DNA of 12,926 nucleotides from CAYWNA01 sp964459305. GTDB lineage: Bacteria > Planctomycetota > Planctomycetia > Pirellulales > Pirellulaceae. The stretch spans positions 1 to 12,926 of the forward strand of contig CAYWNA010000330.1 in the NCBI GenBank assembly GCA_964459305.1. Reading direction: 5' to 3'. Positions 7,839 to 12,926 of this stretch are shown piece by piece. The translations under genes and the position numbers were made by a program. The notes under the pieces are model-generated. The model was not told the DNA's origin and did no database searches. It was given only the letters and a program-made list of their open reading frames with translations. Within the stretch, counting starts at the first letter, position 1; every line of letters starts with the position of its first letter.

Positions 7839-9688
7839 AGTGCCGCACCGAGTTCGCTCGCGTCAACTTTGCCGTCTTTGTTGGTGTCGGTCATACCGAA
7901 GGAGTGCCGGTCTTTTTCGGCGTATTCGTCGATCGTCAAAACGCCATCACCGTTCTTGTCGGCCCGTTTGATAACCTGAGCGCCGAAAGACTTCAGTTTC
8001 GACTCTGCTTGAGACTTGGCATCATCCTGCTTGGATTCCTGGGATTCTTGATCGCTGGCCGGCCGCGCCGACTCGCCGGGCGCCTGCTCGCCGCCTGAGT
8101 GCTGGCCAGGAGAGGGTATCGCATTTGACTCCAGACCATCTTGAAGGGGCGCTGCCACCGTGCTGCCAACCATGTCTTCTTGAGGCTTAACGATCAGGCT
8201 CCAGATATGAAGCATTCCAAAACGGTCACTCCGCGTGCCGCGCACGACCAACTGCCAGACTCCTTTGACGCTCTTGCCATTGAAATGGCTCAAGCTAGGT
8301 TGTCGTTTGAGCAGGGCTTCGGGCAAGTACCTTTCCTTAAACGGAGGTTTCGCTTTCGTGATCGGGTATCGCGCCTGGTCGTCCAAAATGGTCTGGTCAA
8401 AGTGGTCATCGCTGCCGCCCACCTCAGAGAACAGCTCGACTCGTTGCCCGTCGGGCCCCGTCAAATAGGCATCCAGATAGGAGGTGTGCGTATGGGTGAT
8501 CGAAAGCTGAACATTCAAATCGCGTATCAAGTAATCATCGCTGACTTCGATCTCTGAAATGACGGTTCTGCCTGGTGGCAGTACTTCGGCGTTCTGATTG
8601 CTGTAGCTACCTCCGACCATCATTTTGGACTGGGCGGCTTCCGACGTCGTCAATAATCCATCGCCGTTCGTATCGAATAATGCAAATTCCTGGCTCTTTT
8701 CATCCGTCCACTCGCTCGTAAATTCAGCCATCGCAACCTGCCCGTCTCGGTTCGTATCCAGTTCAAAAAACCAACCGGGCAGCCCTTCCGAAAAATCCCC
8801 TGCTTCATCCTGCATTTCTGTCAAAATCTCCTCCAGTTCGTCGCGAGACAATTCTCCATCTCGATCGAGGTCGATTTGGCCAGGCGAAATTCCCAGGCTT
8901 TGCGCTTCCTGAGATTCCAAACGACCGTTTCGGTTCAAATCAAAACGTCCCATAATGGTTGCGGTCAGCCAGCGGCGACTGCCACGCCTCCGCCACCACT
9001 GCGAATCGTCTCGCTTCTCTTCCCGCTTCGGTGTCGATGGACGAATGCCACTCCCGGTCCGCCAGGCTTTCCTAATCAACTCGGTTGCGGCACCAGACAG
9101 CAGTCGCCTGCGCGCGTATCGTTGACCCAACTCCAAACGGCTCAGGCGTTCATCTTTGTCGAGATCCATCGCAAACGGATCCCGATGCGTCCACTCGTTA
9201 TCCACTGCCTCGGCGCGGTCGACAAATCCATCTTTGTTTTTGTCGCATCGCCGCAAGGTCCGATCGGCTTCGTCCAAGTCGGCTTGCACGTACGGATACT
9301 TCACTTCCGCCAAGCCGAATTCCGGTACCAAAGGTTCATTGGGTTTCGGGCCAAACGGCATCACACTGCTTTCACGCTCGGGATCGATCTCCTGGCCCCT
9401 GGCACCGTTTTGCAGGGCGTAGTAGATACGAGCGGCCTCCTGCAATTTGTCGATATCGTTGTCTTTGTCGAGCGACATCCGTCGTGCCTTGGTGATTCGC
9501 TCAAGGTAGGGACGCGCGAGCGGCGTGATCTCATCCGGGGAAATCTCGCCGTCTTGGTCTGTATCCAGTCTTTCCAAAGACTCTCGAAGGCCTGCCTGAG
9601 CATGAAGCTGGTCGCTGAGGAACGAGTTACCCAGCAAGATGGCTACGTAAACAGGCGACCATCTCAAAACCGTGATACATCGACTCAT
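7808..9688 (-). CDS. Exported multi-EF-hand protein with a proprotein-convertase-type P-domain
   Basis: This is a 626-residue protein starting at ATG 9688, which has AGGAGGT seven bases upstream and is followed by a signal peptide (MSRCITVLRW, hydrophobic core, cut near LHA-Q at 30). The frame stays open to 9943, but that extension overlaps the upstream gene and crosses a terminator. EF-hand loops (D-x-D/N-x-D/N-G type, ending in Glu) begin at residues 42, 149, 175, 250, 273, 311, 339, 577 and 601, with a degenerate one near 74. Eight lie before and two after a P-domain at ~365-502 (ITHTHTSYLDAYLTGPDG, LSHFNGKSVKGVWQLVV, FGMLHIWSLIV). P-domains normally accompany subtilisin-like proteases, but no protease is present. 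A basic, Trp-rich patch (~222-241) and a Ser/Gln/Glu-rich linker (~505-565) are also visible. It is probably a calcium-binding envelope or extracellular protein of unknown partner. Confidence 0.93.
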   Translation of the reverse strand: MSRCITVLRWSPVYVAILLGNSFLSDQLHAQAGLRESLERLDTDQDGEISPDEITPLARPYLERITKARRMSLDKDNDIDKLQEAARIYYALQNGARGQEIDPERESSVMPFGPKPNEPLVPEFGLAEVKYPYVQADLDEADRTLRRCDKNKDGFVDRAEAVDNEWTHRDPFAMDLDKDERLSRLELGQRYARRRLLSGAATELIRKAWRTGSGIRPSTPKREEKRDDSQWWRRRGSRRWLTATIMGRFDLNRNGRLESQEAQSLGISPGQIDLDRDGELSRDELEEILTEMQDEAGDFSEGLPGWFFELDTNRDGQVAMAEFTSEWTDEKSQEFALFDTNGDGLLTTSEAAQSKMMVGGSYSNQNAEVLPPGRTVISEIEVSDDYLIRDLNVQLSITHTHTSYLDAYLTGPDGQRVELFSEVGGSDDHFDQTILDDQARYPITKAKPPFKERYLPEALLKRQPSLSHFNGKSVKGVWQLVVRGTRSDRFGMLHIWSLIVKPQEDMVGSTVAAPLQDGLESNAIPSPGQHSGGEQAPGESARPASDQESQESKQDDAKSQAESKLKSFGAQVIKRADKNGDGVLTIDEYAEKDRHSFGMTDTNKDGKVDASELGAALKRFRGGKPK

Positions 9689-9695
9689 CAATTGG

Positions 9696-9702
9696 ACCTC
9701 CT
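9696..9702 (-). promoter_or_regulatory. Shine-Dalgarno site deciding the ATG start at 9688
   Basis: AGGAGGT on the minus strand lies seven bases before ATG 9688-9686. This is the strongest ribosome binding site in the window. It excludes the longer frame reaching 9943. Confidence 0.8.
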
Positions 9703-9777
9703 GCCAAGGATCGGCGCCGAAATGGACCTGGAATTCATGGTAGCTGAAGTCGCCAGACTTTGGTCGCATGACATGGG

Positions 9778-9802
9778 AAAAAACCAAACTCCGGCGAGTT
9801 CG
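9778..9802 (-). terminator. Rho-independent terminator of the secretin-like gene
   Basis: On the minus strand CGAACTC, loop GCCG and GAGTTTG form a 7-bp stem with one G-T pair, followed by GTTTTTTCCC. It lies 47-71 bases after the TAG stop of the secretin-like gene (9849-9851) and upstream of the EF-hand gene. It therefore probably separates the two transcripts. Confidence 0.65.
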
Positions 9803-9848
9803 ACTACATCGAGTAAATGCCGGTATTTTTTCGACAGCGATCGCAACG

Positions 9849-12572
9849 CTACCGAGCGTTCTTGCCACGCAACGATGACGACGGCGGCGACACAGACGAC
9901 GCCGGCGCGCCTGGCCTGCCGCCGCTCGTCTTGGCTCCACCAAAAAAGCCCCGCTGCAGCATCGACCTGACCGCCGCCGAGTTGCGTGGTGAAATGACCT
10001 CGACAGCCTGTTCGTTCCGTGAGTCGATTGCCTTCGCGAGCTGCTCGACCTCTTTGAACAGGTGGTCCGGGGCGGTCACGATCAGCGAGTTGCTCGGTTC
10101 GTGGACGGCGATCGTCATTTTCGGTTCAAGGCTTTGCGCTCGTTTGCTTGCCGGTCTGTTTTGGGCAGCCTTTTTGCCGCTGGGTTGTCGATTTGCCTCC
10201 GCCGCCTTAGCCGCGGCGGCTTCGCGCTGTGCTTGCTGCGGCGAACCCGGCTGAGTTGGCCCGCCGGTGCCGGCCACGCCGGTGACGCGACCGGAATACG
10301 CTTCCCGAATGGCCGCTGCGACTTCGCTGGCCTTTGTGTAACGCAATTCGATCACATGCGATGTTCCATAAGTTTCGATCGACGTGATGCTGCTGTCCTT
10401 GTCGATGATGGTTAAGTAGTTTTCGATCAGCTCGATGTCGCTGGCGGTACCTTGAGCGATCAGCCGGTTTAGACGCGGGTCCGCCACAACGGTAATCGAA
10501 CCCGCCATCATCGTCGTCGTGCCTTCGCGCGAAGTCACAATGCTGCTGAGATAGGAGCCCGATGAGGACACGTATCCACCGACCAGCGACCCGGCCTCGC
10601 CTGCTTTCGCGGACTCGCCGCCGTCCAACAATTCAGCCAACATCCGAATCGCATCATCGGGTTTGGCGTACTTGAGATAGAACACGATTGGCGGCGACGG
10701 CATCGAGTCAACTGGCCCAGCGATCGCCCGCAAGTGATCCTCGAATCGATCGAGTGCTTCGGTGTCGTCCGACTGCAACAACAGGCCGCGCGGCGTCAAC
10801 TGGCATCGAATCGCCGGCGCTTGGCTGTGGGCGTTGTCCGTCAACACACGTGCGTTGGGGGAATCGGTCGGCGAGACGGTGGCGGGCTCTGTCGTCGTCG
10901 ACTCGCCGTTGATCACTCGCTCGGTGTCCTCTGGCCCGGTCAGTAGCGTGGATGGATACAAGATGACCGGATTCGCGCCGCGCCAGAATTTGGCCGCCGT
11001 TTCCAGCACCTGTTCGGCCTGCTTGCCATAGAGGGGCACGATCCGAATCTCGTCAATGCTGCCAACGCTGCCGGCCTCCAGCCCGGCGACGATCTGCTTG
11101 ATTCGTTCCATCTGAGACTTTTTGGCGAGAACGAAGAGCCGCATGCTCCCAGGGTCGGCATCGATCTTGGGTACGTCGACGTCCTTGACGACCCCGGCTA
11201 GGTCGAGGCCGCGCGAGTTGCCGTGACGTGTGAATGCCTCCATGCCAGCGGTCGCCCGGCGTTTGAGCTCGGCTAGATCGAGCATCTCTTCCAGCAAGCT
11301 GACCGCGAAATAAGGATCGACGGTCTTGAGCGGGATGACCTCAAAAACCGCTTCCGATGCCTGCAACTGGGCCACCGTTTCCGCGATTTCCGTCTGGATC
11401 TCCGGCGTTGCCAGAGCGACGACACTGCCGGCCGTCTCGTCCATCGACAAACGCACCGACTTGCCAGCGAGCAATGTTAGCAACACGTTGTAGACTGTCT
11501 CGACATTGCCTCCTTCGACCATGTGCGAACGAAGCTCCGCCTCGCCGTCGGTTGGTGACAGGCTTTTGTCCGGTATGTCGAGGGCCGTGACCAAACCTTC
11601 GATCAGCGCGACCTTGTCTTCGACTCCGGTGACAAAGATGTTCTTTCCCAGCAGGTCGGCAGATAGACTGACGTCGATCCCAATCATCTCACCGGTGGCC
11701 AATCCCAAATGCGGTCTCGCCACGACCAAGATATCTTCGGCATCCACGTGTTGAAGGGCAAAGTTCTTCATGACCGTTCCGTCGTCCATCGTGGAAGGCT
11801 CGAAAGCCTCCAAAATCGCCTTGGCGCTTTTCAGCTTTCCCACGGTGTCGGTGATCAGCAGTCGATTCGTCTTTGTGAACACCGCCGGCGTCGTCATGAG
11901 TTTGAGGGCCGACAGTTCTTCGACTGCATCTTCAGTCTCGAACTCACCAAGCGGGAAAAAACACTTCACCACGTCGTGGTTGTTCAACTGATCAAGTTCT
12001 TCAACGGTGACCAGCTCCGCAAGGGCGTCCAGCTGTTGCATGCTTCGCGGGTCGCCCAGATTGATCACCGAAAGCAACTTGCCGCTGCGAACAAGCGTGA
12101 ATCCTTGAGGCAGCAAAAACAGATTGACTCGATCAATCGCTTCTTGATACGTGAACGGATTCGGATCGGAATAGGTAAAGCTGCCAGTCGGAAGCTCTCC
12201 GACATGCAACGCCAAGTCAGATTCACTCGCCAGCCACTTGATGACGTCCCGCCACGGCGTGCCATCGAACGTGAACTTCAACGACTCTTCCCCATCGGTC
12301 GGTGCCGCGGGGATGGCTTCCTGTTCGATTGCTGGCGCGGCTTCCTGGTCGATTGTTGCGGCTGGGGCTGGTTCTCCTCCGGCCGGTGCTGCGGAGGCGG
12401 ATTCCTGCTCGGTCGGTGCCGCGCGTGTGTCTACCTGCACGGCGGTCGCCGCGGGAGCGGGTTCAGCGATTGGACTCTCTTGTGCTTCAACCAGCGACAC
12501 GTGTGCGACGGCGCCGATCAGCACAATGGGGAGCCAGATCCGACGGTATCGGTGAGACAAAGAAGTTGACAT
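9849..12572 (-). CDS. Exported tandem secretin N-domain (NolW-like) protein without secretin barrel
   Basis: This is a 907-residue protein from ATG 12572. That start gives a compact signal peptide (MSTSLSHRYRR, a hydrophobic stretch, cut near VEA-Q at residue 31). An in-frame ATG at 12611 would add 13 residues, and neither start has a clear ribosome binding site. Residues ~33-97 are an Ala/Pro/Glu-rich linker. Residues ~98-165 look like a secretin N0/STN domain (FDGTPWRDVIKWLA). Next come about six or seven beta-alpha-beta units of the secretin N1/NolW type, with typical endings such as NRLLITDT, LNRLIAQGT and NSLIVTAPDH, each after a PLxxxxAE-like start. The units are split by a Thr/Ser/Pro linker (~550-585) and a Gln/Ala/Lys-rich insert (~770-815). 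The C-terminal secretin pore domain is absent and the protein ends in a Gly/Ser/Pro tail. It is probably a periplasmic or outer-membrane-associated scaffold, with its partner unknown. Confidence 0.92.
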   Translation of the reverse strand: MSTSLSHRYRRIWLPIVLIGAVAHVSLVEAQESPIAEPAPAATAVQVDTRAAPTEQESASAAPAGGEPAPAATIDQEAAPAIEQEAIPAAPTDGEESLKFTFDGTPWRDVIKWLASESDLALHVGELPTGSFTYSDPNPFTYQEAIDRVNLFLLPQGFTLVRSGKLLSVINLGDPRSMQQLDALAELVTVEELDQLNNHDVVKCFFPLGEFETEDAVEELSALKLMTTPAVFTKTNRLLITDTVGKLKSAKAILEAFEPSTMDDGTVMKNFALQHVDAEDILVVARPHLGLATGEMIGIDVSLSADLLGKNIFVTGVEDKVALIEGLVTALDIPDKSLSPTDGEAELRSHMVEGGNVETVYNVLLTLLAGKSVRLSMDETAGSVVALATPEIQTEIAETVAQLQASEAVFEVIPLKTVDPYFAVSLLEEMLDLAELKRRATAGMEAFTRHGNSRGLDLAGVVKDVDVPKIDADPGSMRLFVLAKKSQMERIKQIVAGLEAGSVGSIDEIRIVPLYGKQAEQVLETAAKFWRGANPVILYPSTLLTGPEDTERVINGESTTTEPATVSPTDSPNARVLTDNAHSQAPAIRCQLTPRGLLLQSDDTEALDRFEDHLRAIAGPVDSMPSPPIVFYLKYAKPDDAIRMLAELLDGGESAKAGEAGSLVGGYVSSSGSYLSSIVTSREGTTTMMAGSITVVADPRLNRLIAQGTASDIELIENYLTIIDKDSSITSIETYGTSHVIELRYTKASEVAAAIREAYSGRVTGVAGTGGPTQPGSPQQAQREAAAAKAAEANRQPSGKKAAQNRPASKRAQSLEPKMTIAVHEPSNSLIVTAPDHLFKEVEQLAKAIDSRNEQAVEVISPRNSAAVRSMLQRGFFGGAKTSGGRPGAPASSVSPPSSSLRGKNAR
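12288..12476 (-). repeat. Degenerate repeats coding an Ala/Pro/Glu linker
   Basis: Just after the signal peptide of the secretin-like protein the coding DNA is internally repetitive. TCGGTCGGTGCCGCG occurs near 12297 and again near 12412. GGCTTCCTGNTCGATTG occurs twice about 22 bases apart near 12318 and 12340. The protein shows EPAPAAT twice and several QEAxP units. It is probably a flexible tether of variable length. Confidence 0.6.
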
Positions 12573-12651
12573 GCAAACGTGGGGGGTGGATTCGAGTATA
12601 TGTGCGGCCATATCGTTTTCTGAGAACGGGGCAAGGGATCATTGTGTTGGT

Positions 12652-12666
12652 CCGGTTTCGAACCGG
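12652..12666. repeat. Hairpin in the leader of the secretin-like gene
   Basis: CCGGTT, spacer TCG and AACCGG form a perfect 6-bp inverted repeat 80-94 bases upstream of the chosen start. No T tract follows. It may be a leader structure or an operator; nothing more can be said. Confidence 0.4.
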
Positions 12667-12719
12667 TGAGGGCAGGACAACATCCCGTCTTGCGTCATAA
12701 AGCCTTTTAAGACCCATTC

Positions 12720-12732
12720 TTAGACTGTCTAA
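12720..12732. repeat. 13-bp palindrome, possible operator
   Basis: TTAGACTGTCTAA is two exact 6-base half-sites around a central T. It sits in the AT-rich part of the leader of the secretin-like gene, downstream of the candidate promoter. This spacing and symmetry fit a dimeric repressor site, but chance is possible. Confidence 0.4.
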
Positions 12733-12804
12733 AACACTCGAAAAAATCAACGTTACTTTTGTATCAATTTGTACGATCGAACCGGGCGAGGTCCGTTTTG
12801 ACTG

Positions 12805-12833
12805 ATTATCCAGCCAGTTTCTTCTGTATGCAA
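12805..12833 (-). promoter_or_regulatory. Candidate sigma-70-type promoter for the secretin-like gene
   Basis: On the minus strand TTGCAT (12833-12828) is followed after exactly 17 bases by GATAAT (12810-12805). The -10 matches 5 of 6 consensus bases but the -35 only 3 of 6. It would give a leader of about 225 bases containing the two inverted repeats. The call rests on motif matching only. Confidence 0.3.
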
Positions 12834-12888
12834 CACTTGGGACCTGTTCCACATGCGGGCCGTTGATTTAGTCGGGAAACGAGCGTGG

Positions 12889-12907
12889 GATAGGCTTCCA
12901 GCCTGTC
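12889..12907. repeat. REP-like palindromic element
   Basis: GATAGGCT, loop TCC and AGCCTGTC form an 8-bp stem with one T-G pair. I recall AGGCTTCCAGCCTGTC-type palindromes as dispersed intergenic elements of planctomycete genomes, which fits its intergenic place. Only one copy is in this window, so dispersal cannot be seen here. Confidence 0.5.
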
Positions 12908-12926
12908 AGGATCCCCTAACTTCAAT

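Larger units (their letters stand above)
12573..12926. other. Leader and upstream region of the secretin-like gene
   Basis: This stretch of 354 bases has no convincing gene. A minus-strand frame at 12487-12852 is Arg-rich, has no ribosome binding site and overlaps the coding start out of frame. The region is more AT-rich at about 12710-12780. It holds a 6-bp hairpin, a 13-bp palindrome, a candidate promoter and a palindromic repeat, each listed separately. Confidence 0.6.

Noticed and set aside
9689..9943. N-terminal extension of the EF-hand gene by 85 codons
   Set aside because: It would overlap the 3' end of the secretin-like gene, pass through an intrinsic terminator and bury the signal peptide. 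The residues are Arg-rich, and a strong Shine-Dalgarno site marks ATG 9688.
8876..9970. Plus-strand open frame of 364 codons
   Set aside because: It is antisense to the EF-hand gene and the end of the secretin-like gene. The EF-hand loops and P-domain on the other strand are unambiguous.
11709..12569. Plus-strand open frame of 286 codons
   Set aside because: It mirrors the secretin-like gene; its Gly/Arg/Cys-rich end reflects the Ala/Pro linker repeats on the other strand.
12640..12720. tRNA gene suggested by a TTCGAAA loop between CCGG stems on the minus strand
   Set aside because: The stem is only four clean pairs as a T-arm, and no matching acceptor stem, D-arm or anticodon arm lies at the right distance upstream.

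Overview
The window looks like a planctomycete chromosome, probably of the Pirellulales type. No marker gene proves this; it is inferred from three things. The DNA is GC-rich. The genes are large, mostly monocistronic and nearly all encode exported proteins. The domains are typical of planctomycetes: a carboxypeptidase-regulatory-like fold, LamG/galactose-binding modules on glycosidase-like barrels, dense EF-hand arrays with a P-domain, and a secretin-type N-domain repeat protein. There are no tRNA, rRNA, CRISPR, transposase, phage or recognisable defence genes.

Layout: (1) 3-803 (+) is the 3' part of a gene cut by the window edge, with a carboxypeptidase-regulatory-like beta-sandwich and a C-terminal half I do not recognise. 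(2) 804-1147 is non-coding. (3) 1148-3688 (+) encodes a secreted 846-residue protein built as carbohydrate-binding module, central barrel-like region, second carbohydrate-binding module. (4) 3805-7686 (-) converges on it and encodes a secreted 1293-residue LamG plus GH42/beta-galactosidase-like protein. (5) 7808-9688 (-) encodes a secreted 626-residue protein with ten EF-hand loops and a P-domain. (6) 9849-12572 (-) encodes a 907-residue exported protein with several tandem secretin N-domain (NolW-like) repeats and no secretin barrel. (7) 12573-12926 is its long leader and upstream region, with palindromes and a candidate promoter.

How the genes may work together (inference): the convergent pair at 1148-7686 looks like a small carbohydrate-processing locus acting outside the cytoplasm. 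No transporter or regulator for it is visible here. The EF-hand/P-domain protein and the secretin-N-domain protein both look like envelope proteins. A good intrinsic terminator lies between them, so they are probably separate transcripts and need not share a function. Inverted repeats are concentrated between the EF-hand gene and the glycosidase-like gene (7694-7838) and in the leader of the secretin-like gene (12600-12910). I found no clear new multi-gene system. The best leads are unusual domain architectures and these inverted-repeat regions.
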